A stretch of 64,000 bases of DNA. Origin: Eudorina sp. 2006-703-Eu-15. Its lineage: Eukaryota; Chlorophyta; Chlorophyceae; Chlamydomonadales; Volvocaceae. The notes under the pieces were generated by a model that did not search any database, had not been told where the DNA came from, and was given only the letters and a program-made list of their open reading frames with translations. Shown here piece after piece: positions 10,838-24,100 of the stretch (its first letter is position 1; every line of letters begins with the position of its first letter). The DNA is taken from NCBI GenBank assembly GCA_003117195.1, contig BDSI01000158.1:33695-97694 (forward strand). Direction: 5' to 3'. Both the position numbers and the translations under genes were made by a program.

Positions 10838-13800
10838 GCGGCGCGGCGGCGGCGGCGGTGACGGCGAGTCTGGCATGTTGCAGCTGGTCCACATGACGTC
10901 ATCGGGCATAGACTCCACCAACAGCAGCTTCACAGGCAAGCGTGATTCAACGGGGTATACGGAGTGATCGTCAGGGCGCGACGTTGGGATGGATGCGGCT
11001 GAAAGTTGGACTCGCCCTTCGGTGATGATGGTGATATGGTGATGCAACTGGTTGTGCCCTGCAGACAAGTCGTCCACCACCACCACCGCCCCAGCCGCTT
11101 CACATGGATTAGTCACCCGGGGGTTGCGGCCCTAGCGCAAGAGCACACTCGGCGTTGCGCCGCACTGGGCGCTGAGCGCCTCCCTGGCGGGCGGCTCAAC
11201 GCGGGTGCTGCTCTTCCAGGCTGGCCCCTGCCTCGTTCCTCTTGCCCCGGCAATGCGCTCGACTGTCTTCCCCCATCTGACCCCATCTGACCCCTGGCCC
11301 TCCCGCTCCTGCCCCCGCTCCCCCCGTTGTTGCAGAGGCAGGCGGCAACGAGGCAATCGTGCTCGTCATGGTGGGTACGGGCGCGGGGCGGTGGCCGCTT
11401 TGGGAGGGCACGACTGGCTGGCCTGCCGTGCGGTGGGGCAGAGGGGCAGGGAAGCGGCTGCCTATGAAGCTGTGCCGGGGAAAGTGACATGTGTCGCTGT
11501 GCCGTACAGGAGTACTGCGACCGGGGCAGCCTCAAGGACGCCATCCAGGACGGCTCCTTCCTTCACCGGGAGGCCCTGGCGCAGATGCAGATGCTGCACC
11601 GCCAACAGCAGAACCAACAGCAGCAGCCGCAGCAGCAGCCACATGCCCAGGCGCAGGCGCAGGCGCAGCTGAACCTTCCGCGGGGCGGTGTGCAGCTGGT
11701 CAACATGAAGGTCCGCTTTGGCGGTTTGGGGGGACCGGTTTGATGCCTTAGCATTCACGATTGTGCTGTCTGGATGACCAGTCTTTGGGGGACCTGGCTG
11801 TGAGAGCGTGGGGCGGGCGAGTCGCAGTCCCCGTAGGATTCGGAGCCGGGCCTGGGGCCTCGCACCCGCGGGCATCTTCTCGCGGGGAATGTCCTTTCGT
11901 GACCGGGTGCTGGCTGGACCTGACACGGCGCGCGCGTGTGAGGCCGACTGCGGATCGGAACGGTCATATTTGCGTCGGGTGGCCCTCAGTGTGTCCCTCC
12001 CCCCGCGTCACTCCCTGACGCTGCCCCGCACCCCATGCACCCCCCGCCCCCCTCGGGCCGGTCCTTGCACCGGCCCCCTTCTCACTTTCTGCTTCCCCCA
12101 GGCCGTGTACTCGACGCTGCTTGAGGTGGCCCTGGCTTTGCGGCACATGCACGGGCTGCACATGGTGCACTGCGACCTGAAGCCCCAGAACGTGCTGCTC
12201 AAGAGCTCCCCCCGCGACCCGCGCGGCTTCACCGCCAAGCTCTCGGACTTTGGGCTGGCCAAGATGATGGCGCACGACGAGGACGGACAGCTGGTGATCA
12301 GTGAGGGCATCCAGAGCGGGTGGGTGCATCGCGGCGGGCGGTGGCAGGAGAAGCCCTTGAGGGGGCAGGCTGGATGTAGCTGGTAACTTGCCCAAAGCAA
12401 GCCACCCTCACTGCTATTGTGCGGACTCGTCCCCGTCATGTACAACTGTCATTCTGCTGCTGTCCCGCCGCACCCTCCCTGGATCTGCCCACCAGGACCA
12501 TCACCCACCTGCCTCCGGAGGCGCTGCAAGGTGGGGCCCGGGGCGCGGGCCGGGGCTGCCACGATTGGGCGGTGCGGGCGCATGCCCGGAAGACTGTCTG
12601 TGTCAACCTCAGATCATCATCCGTCCTCTCGCCCCTCCCTGCCTCTGATGCCTGACCTGCCTGCTCACCTCGCCACCCGCTGTCCGCCACCCATTCATCA
12701 ATGGCTACTCTTTCACCGAGCCACGGACATCATCCCGCTCTCCCTACCTCTGTGCCGCACTTTTTTCTCTCCCTCCCCCCAGGCTGCCGTCAGCTGGGCC
12801 CTGCGGTGGATGTGTACGCGTTCGGCATCGTGATGTTCCAGATGCTGTGCGGCATGACGGTGTACCGCAGCATGGACGTGAAGCAGATCATCCGGGGGGT
12901 GGTGCGCCACTCGCTGCGGCCCGTGTTCCCCCCCTGGGTGCCGCCCGAGTACCGGGAGCTGGCGCAGCGCTGCTGGCACGAGCAACTCGGCTGCCGGCCG
13001 ACCTCCCTGCAGCTGGTCGCGGAGCTGGAGGCCCTTCTGGAGGCGTGTGACGCCCCAGGCTGGCCGCCCAGGTGCCGACAGGGCGGCAGCATCGGCGCTG
13101 TGCGGTCGGCGGCTGGGGGCTACGGTGCGGCCGCCTCCTCCCTTCGCCGCCTGCCGCCCCGGTGCGCCACGGAGACCTCCATCCAGGCCAAGCGCCCGGT
13201 GAGAGCGGCGCCGGCGGCCGCAGCGCCGGCATCCCCCCAGGCAGACGGCGCCGCCGTGCCCGAGGCCGACGCTGCCGGAAAAGATGCAGCGGTGACCTCG
13301 CCGGCGCCGGCACCCGCGCCGGCCGCAGCTGTACCGGCTGCAGCAGTGTCCGTGGCGCGGGCGCCCGCGCAGACGCTCCAGCCCGGACCGTCTGCTGCCG
13401 CCCCGGCAGCTGCGCCATTGCAGCACCCCCCGTTCATCCTGTACCAGCCACCGCAGCAGCTGTACCAGCCGTCATCCCTGGAGCCCAGGACCGCAGCGTC
13501 GCCGTTCAACGGGGCCGCGATGCCGGGTGCGGCGATTATGACTGGAGCTGGACCTGCGACGGGAGCTGGGTCACCGGTGCCACAGGCGCTGGGGCCCCCG
13601 CAAATGCCGGCGCCCATGCCAGCCTATGCGGGAGGGCCTGGGTTCATGTTACCCATGTTCGGTTCAACGGGCGGCGGCGGCGGCGGTGGCGGCGGCAACA
13701 AGGCTTTCGGGCTCAGCGTCCAGCCGTCGTTGCTGCAGGGTACGGCGCTGCAGCCGTTAGTGCCCCAGCCGCCGTCGCTGTACACTCGCGCGCCGGGTGC

Positions 13801-14020
13801 GGGTGCGGGCGCGGGTGGGGGTACGGCTTCACAAGCGCCGGCAACGTCACCCTCGGCGGGCGCGGGGGTGGGGGCGGCGGCAACGGAGGTGAAGGGAGGC
13901 GATGGCACCATCCCCGCGGGCTCGATCCCCACATCACCCGCTGCCGGAGCGACGGTCGGCCGGCTGGCCGCGGAAGTGCAGCTGGATGCATGCGTTGGGA
14001 GCAGGGCAGAGGGTGCCTGA
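4045..14020 (+). CDS. Kinase A: large TKL-type Ser/Thr protein kinase with GAF-like N-terminal region
   Basis: Fifteen exons splice in phase: 4045-4197, 4372-4487, 4857-5055, 5421-5856, 6077-6306, 6647-6782, 7916-8397, 8710-9822, 10267-10439, 10652-10935, 11336-11370, 11510-11710, 12102-12319, 12496-12530 and 12783-14020, giving about 1,682 aa. The protein starts MRCFTGCFG. Residues about 150-620 contain helical and strand segments (e.g. STINQLVHALSAAAADLL, GLCIADCNAYVQDSK) that I read as GAF-like sensor fold by inference. The kinase domain has GKGGYG (about 935-940), VAIK lysine 955, HCDLKPQN (about 1209-1216), DFG (1235-1237) and THLPPE. HCD replaces HRD, so it is a non-RD kinase. The C-lobe resembles TKL kinases. 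A 254-residue gap between K955 and HCD is filled by Gly, Ala and Gln inserts. The tail is Ala/Pro/Gly-rich. Kinase B is its inverted paralogue. The first exon is the least certain. Confidence 0.9.
6792..7004. repeat. 26-bp minisatellite in kinase A intron
   Basis: Alternating 13-mers CGGGGAACTCGGT and CGGGGAACTTGTT make a 26-bp period over about 200 bp, degenerate at the right end. It lies in the intron 6783-7915 just after the donor. The open frames it creates are artefacts of the repeat. Confidence 0.95.
8398..8440 (+). repeat. (GTGG)n run starting at a 5' splice site
   Basis: About ten tandem GTGG units begin exactly at the donor after the exon ending at 8397. Each unit recreates a GTGGGT donor, so the splice donor is repeated about every 4 bp. 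Confidence 0.9.
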
Positions 14021-17000
14021 TGTAGGCAGCCGTACGCAACTGGGCCTGGACCGTTGACCGTTGGGACAAGTCAACGGCCGAGCCCGTCCTGCTGCCCAGT
14101 GAACGTTGCCCGTTTTTTGAAACCACAACTGTTATGACTTGAAGGATCCGTGCGGTAGATCAATCGGTATCTACACATTGCTTTCGGTGGAGTCTAAGAC
14201 CTCGCTCGTGTCCTGCCGTAGTCGTCGTCGTACGCGTTACGGTAACAGCATGCACCACCACTTCACACCGCAGCCAGCATTCTTCGTTTAGGGCTACGGG
14301 GCGCCATCGACTTTGGTTTGTCAGCCGTAGCAATTGGGGAAGCGCTTGTGAGCTGCAACGGATGCCGTAGCCGCAACGGATGCCGTAGCCGCAACGGATG
14401 CCGTAGCCGCAACGGATGCCGTAGCCGCAGCTGCTGCCATACTACCGGTGGCCCAGCGCCGTACAGTAGTAGGTGATGGCTGGCAGCGCTATCCTCCACA
14501 TGGCTACATAGAGCTCGCTGCGCAGGCGGGGCTAGGACACCTAATCATTACCATCATTATCATTATCATCATTGTAGTAATAAACATCGCTAACGACTGG
14601 ACCTTTCGGGGCCTGGACCCCGCGCCCAGCTACCTCCTGCCTGGCAACACTCGGCTTCCGGCGGCTGCGAGTGATGAGGTAATTTTTCAATTGGAGCCCA
14701 CAAGGTCAATGTTTGACTGTCGGCGTGCGGCAGGCATGCATACAGGGCAGGCATACCGGGACCGGGACCGGGATGAGCGCGCGAGCAGGTACGACCGGTC
14801 CTTAGCGTCGGTCCCGCCATTCTAACCTAGGGATGTGCAGCCAGCCAGCCAAGGCAGGCTTACGGGATTCCGTATGCGCTTGGGCAGTGCTGCGGTCGCC
14901 TGCGCGGATGTCTTGCCATATCCGTTTGAGCGGTCGTGGCAGTGGCCGTCGTCCGGGTGGGTCGCTGATGGCATCAGCGGCGCGAGGCAGATGGAAGCGA
15001 CTCGAGCACCCGAGTCCGACGGTTGGGTGGTTTGTACGGAGCGGAGCCACGAGCGTAGTGAGGAGTCAGTCGTCGTTTCCATTGGTGCGCTGTGTCTGGC
15101 AGGCAGGCAGGCAGGCTTCGCGTTGCCTGGTGTACCGTCCTTGAGTTTTGCGCGTGCACTACCTTCGGCGAGGCCGGTCGCTGCGTGTTGCCGTACGGCA
15201 GGTAGCACATCGCCGTATCGTCCCGACACGCGCGGCCCTCTCCGCTGATCTCCGAACCGCGGAACCGCCGCTCGTCCGGAGCACTTTTGCAACACGAGCA
15301 CGTGGGGCCCCGCGTCCTCCAGGAGGAAGCCGAGGCGGAGGCGGTGGAGAGAGGAGGGAGGAGGAGGAGCGCTGCGGAGGACCCAGTCGGGGCCTATCCA
15401 GCGCCTTGTATGTTGTTGGCACCGTAGGCAGCCCTGGTGGTACTTGGTTCCTACGGTAACAAGAAATATGGCACTCAGTCGAGGCGAGGGAGAGAGAGTG
15501 TGTCTGTGCGGAGCGCTGCTGCAGCGGCCGTGGGTGTATGTGCCAGGAGCAATGCTAGTATTGAAGTCTCCGTCCGTGGTGATTTGCTTATTGGGGCAGG
15601 ATGCTTGTTAGGGCCGATTCCCAGCAAGGTCCGGCCATTCTGGCAGGCATTCCCAGCCTTTCTTACATAACGGAACCCCAATTACGAGCGTGGGTTCTGA
15701 ATTCCTTGGCTGACTGCGGTTGGTGGGTGGCAAACCGCGGCGTATGGCTGGGTAGCGTGCGGTCGGGTGCTGGGCACAAGCGGCTGGGGGATGACGGATG
15801 GGGCCGGGGGCGCATGGGGGCGCTACACAATTACACAGACACACACAAACGGCAAACCTGGAAGCGAATCAACAGCACATTAAATCTTGATGGCATGCAG
15901 AGGGTGGACCTGCTGCTCGCAAGGGGCTGCGGCCTGCCACACAATTTTGCACGGGTTGATCATGAGGGGTTCTGAAACACTTGGGTTTGAAATCGAGCGC
16001 TAGGCCGGGTGGAGCGGTGTGAGAAGACGCTGGTCGCTCGGCCGCGTCGTAATCACCTGGCGAGAAGAATCGCGGGGTCAATGAACAGGGGCCTTATTTC
16101 TCCCTTACACCCTCGTCCCTGCCCGCGAGGTCGTGCTTTTGGGAATGCAAACTTTAGAACCGTCCCGCTCCTCGTGAAGAAGAGAACAACGTCAGCGGCG
16201 GCCATGCGGTGGATTCTTTCGCTTGTGGGTTACGAGGCAGGGGCGAGAGGGCAGCTGGATGATTTCATGGCTTTGCGCTGCTTGTTTATGCCTCTCCACG
16301 AATAAGCTTCTCTTACTTGAGGCTGCAGTTTTTCAGCACCGGTTCCTCGGTGCGATTATGATGGGTAATGTACGACAAACTGGCGCGGGGGAAACCTGCC
16401 TTGCGCTCAGGATGGGGATGCGTACAGAACTGGCGATGCGACTGATTGCCCGATGGGTATTACGTCAGTGAGCCTCTGCAACTGCCACGAGGCTTGTTTG
16501 CTGATCTTAGCCTGGTTGAGATTTTACCCAGGCGGGGGAAAGCGGCCACCGATAAGGACCTGTTTGGCACTATCTCCATACGGCCTCTTGGTAGTGCCGT
16601 TTGGGATTTTACTGCAGTGCTATGGTTAGAGTTGACTCCGGACCCGGCGAGGAGGGGATGGCCAGCGGGCCACACAAGCCAAGCAGCTGTGGCAGGAGGC
16701 ATGGGGGGCCGTGCGTCGATGGGCCCCGGCCGCAGAGCACGCCCCGGCCGCAGGCTGCACACACTTCACGACCGCACGACACCGCCATTGCCCGACCCCG
16801 CGGGCTGGGCGGCTTGCCATATGGGTTGCACCTGGGGCAGGGCCGGCGGCTGGGGCGGGGCGGGGCGGGGCGGGGCGCTTGTCGTGCCTGATGGGCCACC
16901 GAGATGGCATCGAGTGGTATCGAGTGATTTTGAGCGGGTATTCACCTGTTGAGGGTCCGCTCGGGAGTATTCCCCAGGCCAGACCTGACTGGACGTGATT

Positions 17001-20000
17001 GTGGCTGGGCTGGGCTGGACTGGACTGGACTGTGCGTCGCAGGAAGGATGCTGCCGCCTGCTGCCACCTTGAGCAGGTGTCGAGGCGGCGGCGGCGGCGG
17101 CCGCGGCGTCCCTGCCGGCATGCCTTCGTGCCGTCATTGATGCCATGCAGGGATTGTGGGTCCGGGGGCACTTAGGTGGCGGGTCCGGGGGCAATTCGTG
17201 CATGTATCCTAGGCGTCGGCGCGGGCTGCAAGGCCGCTGGGTGCTGCTGCTGGGTACACAGCGATTTTGGTAATCGTTCGCGAACATGGTATTTCACCCG
17301 TTTGCGGAACTCTTTTTCCCCCGCTGGCGGCTTCATGTGTTGCCGTGAAGTTCTTAATAAGCATCATAAAGGCATTGGAGCGAGGACGCAGCCAACGCGG
17401 CGCCCGCTCGCGGTCTTGTCTCCACTAGTTATTGTGGCGGTCTTCTTTGTGGGGTCCCGATGTGGCGGCGTCTGGGTGAAGCGGCGGTACGTCGTACTGG
17501 CCATCGGCGGTTGATGCCACAAGTAGGTGTCTGACTCCCAAAACCTGAACGCCAGACGTGCCTTGGCTGTGCCGGGGGTGGGTGGGTAATGTGAAGGGGG
17601 ATGCGCGCGGGAATGAAGAGGGACTTCGGATGTGATGGGGTGTGATGGCATGGGATGGGCATGGCAGGGTATAAAAGATTTTTGTGGGGTTGGGCATGTC
17701 AACTCCTTCATGGCCACTGCCCGACCCTCGATGGATTTACGCTGCCGCCGCGAGAGCAGAGACCAAAAGTACGGAAAGCTGAGGGAGGTTTTCAGAGCGT
17801 GGGGGGCAAGGGGCCGTCCAACTACAACCCATTCGGTGATTTTGCTGTCTCTATTGACAAATAGGGGAAGGGGTCTAATTGGGGGTCTGGGCCCAAGAGT
17901 CCCCGACACATGCGCCTCAGCCCGCATGTCCTGCTGCCTTCCGGTCGGTGGGGCTATAGCCGGACGACCCGGGCAGCCACGGAGGCGGATAGCGGGGAGG
18001 CTGCGGTTGTGCGTTGCTCAGGTCTGGGCGGCCTGACAGCGTTGTAGGTCGCGAAGGGCGACGAGGGATTGCGGCTCTACCAGTGTCGTCGCTGCCCGTT
18101 TCTCTTGACTGGTACTGGTCCGTGTCTATCGCGTACCGTGTCACCACCGGGTTGCCAAGGGCCCGACTTTGTTGATGCGGGTGTGGACGATGCTGTGCTG
18201 TGCCGTGAGAGCCTTCCGCTGGCCCCCGGCGGGATTCATTGGCGCCGGTGGGTGTCGAGGCCCCGTGTGCTCTTGGCCAGCTGCGTGCCGGGGGGAGCAT
18301 GCGGAAGCTGCTGCGGGGCGTCCCGTGGGTCGGCTGTGGCGCTCTGTGGCTGAGGAGGTGGGTACCTGTGCATGGGCCCCAGCAACGAGGGGGCGGTGGT
18401 GCCCAGGGAACTGTGGATGGAGATAGAGGACGGCAGGGAGGCGCTGGACTCCCCCATGTCGGGTCGACGTTTGGAGCGGTGCTGGCGAGTGGGGCAGTGG
18501 CGTTACTTATGGCAGTAGCGGTAATTGTAGTATCAACATTGGCTGATTGGCGACCGAGGCTTGGTTTGGTTTTTGTGGGCCGATTGTTTTGTTTACGTCG
18601 GGGGCTAGCAGAGCAGAGCGGGACGGCCCATGGTTGGGACCCAGGTCTGTGGCTGCGCCGGTGCCCCCTTCCACGCGGCCCCCGCCCCTCGGTCTCTGCT
18701 GGAACCGCGCTTTGCGCCCTACTGCCTTGTATTGTTTTGTTTCGCTCTGAGGCGTGTGCTGTGCCTCCCTTTCCCCCACGAGAGCACGGGTGGTTTGGGG
18801 CGGCCTACCAATACCGTTCACGGTGAGTTTGGCTTTCGTGATGCTACTTCATGATGGCCGCGGTGGCGATGTTGTGACTCTGATGATGATGGTTATGGTG
18901 ATGTCTGCCGCCGTGGATGTCTGGTGAATCAAATAATGAAACAAACAGACGCCAAGTGTTGTTTTGGCGCGGATTGTTCGGCGGACGCGCACGCCGGTGC
19001 TTGCTGGTGCTGGCGGGGCGCTGGCTGGCGGTGCGGAAGATTGCGATGGCGGTGTGGTGACCGACGCGCAGTCCTGGTCAACGCTGGTCGGGTGCTGAAG
19101 ACGCTTGGCCTCTCAGTGGAGCTGTGTTGCTTGCGGGTTGCATGGAGGAGAGAGGGTTTGGTGAACGGCATGACACGCACGGCGCGTGCAGTCCAAGAGC
19201 TCCTTCCCTGGTGTCGTTAAAGCACCACTGCCTGCGTGCACCATCCCACGGCCTTCCGGTTATGCCGTTGCCTTGCGGTTGGTCCGGAGCGTTTCTGGTT
19301 CGTAGAGTCGGTACGACATACGGTGTGTGTGTTTGGCAGTATTTCGCTTTCCTCGGTTATTCGGTCGCAGTTTCCGCGTTTGGTTTTCCGTTGACACTTT
19401 CCGCGAGCTACATGCATGCCGTACACGCCTGTTGCTGCGTCTTATGTGTTCTGTTTGTTGCACCGTGAGGAAGGATTTGTATGCGTTTGCGTTTCGAATT
19501 GCGGCTGCCGAATTTTCGCCAACTGCACACGTTAAGACTTGTGTTCAGAGAAGAGACCCGCCCGATCGTTTGGGCTTGTGTGATGCCGTGTGTTTGAGTG
19601 CGATGCCGTGTTTGTTTACAAGCGGTTCCGCGGTTGCAGTTCTGTCGGAGGAGGAACAAACAGCCTGCGGCACCTTCCCAACAGCCTCAGCTGGGAGAGA
19701 AGGCACAAATCATGTTGAACACGCCCCTCCGTCTGCCTTGCATGTGTTGGTTTGTCTGGATTGTTCCATCCCGGAGCCGTTGTCGGCCGGTTGTCCTCCG
19801 GGCTGTACCCTAGCCCCCTAGCCCCACACTTGCGGGTGTGGCGCCCGCACGTGGGCCGTGCATGCATGAAGTCCACGTTGATTTGAATGGACACTGTGGC
19901 GCATTGTAACATCAGCTCCATGCACGACCCGTGCTCGGCCGTCCCATCTCCCCTGCCTCTGGTCCCAACTGGGAGTCCGCAACCCCGGGTCAGCGCCGCC

Positions 20001-21112
20001 CCGCCTCAGGTCGATCGTCCTCCCCGCTCCGTCCTCTCAACGCGGCCCCCGTCACACTGAGTCACACAAGAGGGCCCAAATGCGGCGCCGTCGTATCCAT
20101 ATTTGCCGTATATCTCCCGTCATTACCGTACTGTGTCGCGGAGACAACCTCGCACCTTGCTTTCATCTCAGGCATTTGGCCGGAGGGCAGCCGTCTTTAT
20201 CTTCCTTGTTGATGGCCCCCGGGGACGAGCGCCACGCAAGCGGCCCTACCGCTTCGCCCTTGCCAGCCGGGGTTTATTCGCAGGCCACCCAGTACACCCG
20301 TTTGGACGCTTCCCTGGCAATCTTTCTCCAGACCGGCCTGTTGCGGCCATCGGCTGCTTGCTGTGTCCTAAACATCCCACTGTATGTCACTCTCCCTCAG
20401 CCCTATTCCTCGGCCAAGGCAGGCCGGTCGGGATGGTAACCGCCCTTCAAAGCCTCAAAACTACCTGCCCCACCCCCTTCCCCGAGAGAAGAGGAGATGG
20501 ACGCCTCCGCGCGCGGTGAGGCACAGTACCTATCAGCGAACCAACGTTCCGCTCATTCCCCTCAAGCGGCCTCACGCCACATCAGCGTAGCTCCCCCGTG
20601 TTGCGCAGCGCGCCGCAAAGCCGCAGGCTCCGCGCATAACGAACGTCGAGCACCTCACCCCATCTCCAAACATGTCGCATGCGCCTGGCCTACCTGCTCA
20701 TCCCGCACCCGGGACATGCAAGCCCTCCCTCCCTCCCTTCCTCCCGGATGTCCCGCCACCCCGCCAGCTTACGAATCACCCGGGCGCAGAGGGCAAACAA
20801 GAAGCAGGTTAAGGACGCAACTTCACACCCCGTCAGTCAAGTGCCCCACCCCGTCAAGCGTCAAGTGTCCCTCCCCCTGATATCTGCAGCCCCTCTGCGG
20901 TAGCATTCCATCTACTTTCCACTTGAGGTAGCTTTCCATTCGCTACTCCGAGCTGCTCCTTGGTGTCCCAAACCCATGGACCTCTGCTCACGGCCTCGTC
21001 CCAAACGCGTCCCCCACCACCTGCGCCCCACGAGTCGGTCACGCCCCGCCACGGAAGGCCTGTCTCGCCCCTTGACCGCCGTTCACTCTTCCCCCCTCCC
21101 CCTCCCCACTGC
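14021..21112. other. About 7 kb without a supported gene
   Basis: This stretch lies between convergent kinase A and TIG1. It holds the 3' UTRs of both, the 18-bp repeat, an AT-rich ATTATC-type microsatellite near 14,545-14,585 and otherwise unremarkable sequence. I found no chain of exons with matching phases on either strand and no reverse transcriptase, integrase or transposase motif. An open stretch at 18,239-18,826 (+) has hydrophobic segments but unfavourable codons. I see no TGTAA close to the kinase A stop. Confidence 0.5.
14357..14428. repeat. Four perfect 18-bp tandem repeats
   Basis: The unit AACGGATGCCGTAGCCGC occurs four times in a row, about 340 bp after the kinase A stop codon. 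It is probably in the 3' UTR or just beyond. Confidence 0.95.
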
Positions 21113-24100
21113 TCAGACCGCCACTGCCTCCCGCGGCTTGCTCCCCGCGGCGCCCCCCTCCTCATCGCTGTTGTACGGCAGCACCTCCCGCTTGATGTTG
21201 TCCTTGAGCCACTCGATCACGGTGACGCTCTTGACGGTCTCCCGCACGTCCTCCAGCAGCTCCTCGCGGACAAACGGCTGACCCACCGCCTGGGGCCGCA
21301 ACATCCCCCGGGTCGAGGTCGAGGCGGGTTGGGGTTCGGGCGCAGGGTGCCAAGAGGCAAGGGGCGCGACGTGTTTGCAGGTCTGGCACTTGGCAGGGAG
21401 GCCCGAGCGGAGAGGGCCGACCTGAGGACTCCACTGCTCCACCATCGCCCTGCTACTGGGCAGCTCAAGTTGAACACATGCGCCGGGTGGAACGTACCGC
21501 CCGCAGCCTGCAGTATTTGTACCTGTCATCAAGCGCTGCTGGCTGTAGGCGACAAACAGGGCGCACCCCTGTCTTTCCACGTGCGCCCCGCGCACCTCAG
21601 CGCTGGCCCCTACCTAAACCCTCCCCTGGCGCGCTGCTCCGAAGGGCCTACCCCCCACCCCCTCGCACCTGCATCTGCCGAGCTCGCAATTGGAACTCCG
21701 CCTCTACCGCGCTCTCGTCCAGCTCCAGCCCCTGGCTCGCGAAGATCTCGTCAATGGCCAGGTTGAACTTGACCTGCGGGAGGTTGGGACGAGCGCGAGG
21801 GGGGGTGGGGGTGGAAGAGAATGTGGATTGAGATAGAGGGGCGCATGCCAAGTTCCGGCGGGTGGGAGTTCCAAGAGGCGGCGGCGCACCTTCGCCGATG
21901 AGGGACAGCACGGCCCCTACCCTACCCTACCCGTTGGTTGGTCTGCGGCAGCCTGCTGACCCCACCAGGTCATCTTTACAACCCTCTGGCTGCACGTCTA
22001 CCTTCTCTACCTTGGTGGTCCCACCAGCCTCGCGGTTCTATCCCCCGTGCGGCCCCCCTACATTTCCCCCCGGGAAGCCCACAACCCCCAACTGCCACTC
22101 CCCACCACCCACCTGGTCCTCCAGTTCCGCCTTGCGCTGCTCTACGTACTCGGCCGCCATCTCCTCAGTGGCCAGCTTCTCAACGTCCTCGCGGCTGCCG
22201 ATGCGCTGCGGGGAGCAGAGAGGTCAGTCAGGGTCGGGAAGGAGGAGGCGGTGAGAGGTATGGCTTGACAGGCGGCTGTCACCCAAACTCGGACCCTAGG
22301 GCTGCCGTACGCGCCTGTGACATGCGCCAAACAACTAGAGCGTTCCCTACCGGCTCTCCCCTGGCGCCCACAGCCGGCCTCTCTCCCGCTTTCCCACCTA
22401 CCCCCGTTTCCCCCCTCCCCGTCCCTTCGGGTAGCTGCACCTCGCCTCCCGCCGCGGACCACTCACGTCCTCAATCATCTGCAGCAGCTGCGCCTGGAAC
22501 TGCCGCTCGCCCAGCTGGTCCACCATGCGGGGCGGCACCTCGGGCATGTCCAGGGCGTCCGCCACCGCCTGGCCAGAGGAGGAGGAGGAGGAGGAGGAAG
22601 AAGGGAAGGGGGGACGGAAACGGGTCACCACCCAGTGAGGGAGAACCACATGGCGGCCCAGAGAGGATAAGGCGCGATCAAGGCGAGGATTCACAGCGGC
22701 AGGGAGGCACACGTCCGCAGTACTGTTAGCACAAACACGATAACCACCAACGCCATGGCCAACCCACTGCTCCTCGACGGAGTCCCAACCACCCTAGGCG
22801 CCTCCAGGGCCTCCGCACCCAGGGCCTCCGAATCTCCCCTTCACTCAGCAGTCCTCTCCCCAACCGACCTCGCCGCACCCACATCTGATAGCGCCACACC
22901 CATCCCATCGCATCCCATCGCAGCCCCGCCCCGCCCCTCCACCCCCGCCCCTCCACCCCCGCCCCTCCACCCCCGCCCCTCCACCCCCGCCCCTCCACCC
23001 CCGCCCCTCCACCCCCGCCCCTCCAGCCCCGCCCCCGGTCCTCCCACTTCCCCCCTCGCTCGCACCTTGACCACCGCATCCTCCAGCTGCTTGTCCAGCT
23101 GCTGGATGCGCTGCATGGCGGTGGACGCGATCAGCGCCTCGCGCATCTCCGCCGCCGACCGCCACTTGCCCGTGTGGTGCTTCTCCACGTAGGCGTCGTC
23201 GAACTGCAGCAGACGGGTGGGTCGGTGGGCAGGTAGGCAGGCAGCTCAACCACAGCGGTTTCACGAGCAGTATCAAGCAGGGGCCAGCCTTCGCGCCCCC
23301 GCGCCCACGTTGCTGACGCGGGTGGTAGCCACGGACGTTCCGGGGGAGGACACGGGCACACTGTCGCAACACATGACGGCACACTTGCAGCGGTGGGACA
23401 GAGGAGGGGGATTTGCGAACTCCCCACTGTGGGTCGTCAGGCTCAGTCTTTCCCCAGGTTTCCCCACTGTTTTGACATCAAGAGAAGAGTCCCCATTATT
23501 GCTAAACACACATAAAGCGCAAAGCAGTTCCGCCGCGCCCCTTGGCCCCACCTCCGGCAGCGTCCACTCGAAGATTTCATGGACCTTGACGGTGACGCTG
23601 ACTGGCATACCCTGAGCGGTGGAGCGCGGTAAGGGGCAGAGGGAACGGAGCGTGAGTGCGTACGTGCGCGGCGTCCGGCCTGCTCAGCGGCCGAGGGAAC
23701 CCCGACAAAAGTGGGAGGTTGGGACGCAACTCAAGGCAAGTGAGCATTTAGGCCCCACGTGTCGGACTGGGACGGACCACCTGTGCCCTGTCATACACGC
23801 TGCGCGCGCGCGGGGATGGCGAGGTGGGGCCAACGCGGCCCCGCCCGCTCCCGCCTTCAGGTCTTGAGGGGACACCGTGGCAGGCGGGCTGGGCTGGGCA
23901 CAGTGCAGCAGCAAGTAGCAGGGCGGTGCCCCGGGGGCCTCCCAGCCGTCGATCAGGCGCCGGCCGCACGACTCCTCCCCGGCCTTCCCCCGCCCGCACC
24001 ACTCAGCATGACCACTGAGACACTGCACATAGAGGGGGCCTCGCTTCACTCCGCCTTGCCATGTCTTTCCCTTGACTAGGGCACCTTTCATGTGCAGTAC

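Noticed and set aside
14357..14428. Regular direct repeats as a CRISPR array
   Set aside because: The 18-bp units are adjacent without spacers, in a eukaryotic nuclear context.
18239..18826. 195-codon frame with hydrophobic segments
   Set aside because: Codon use is unlike neighbouring genes, no supporting splice or poly(A) signal, and overlapping frames are equally open.
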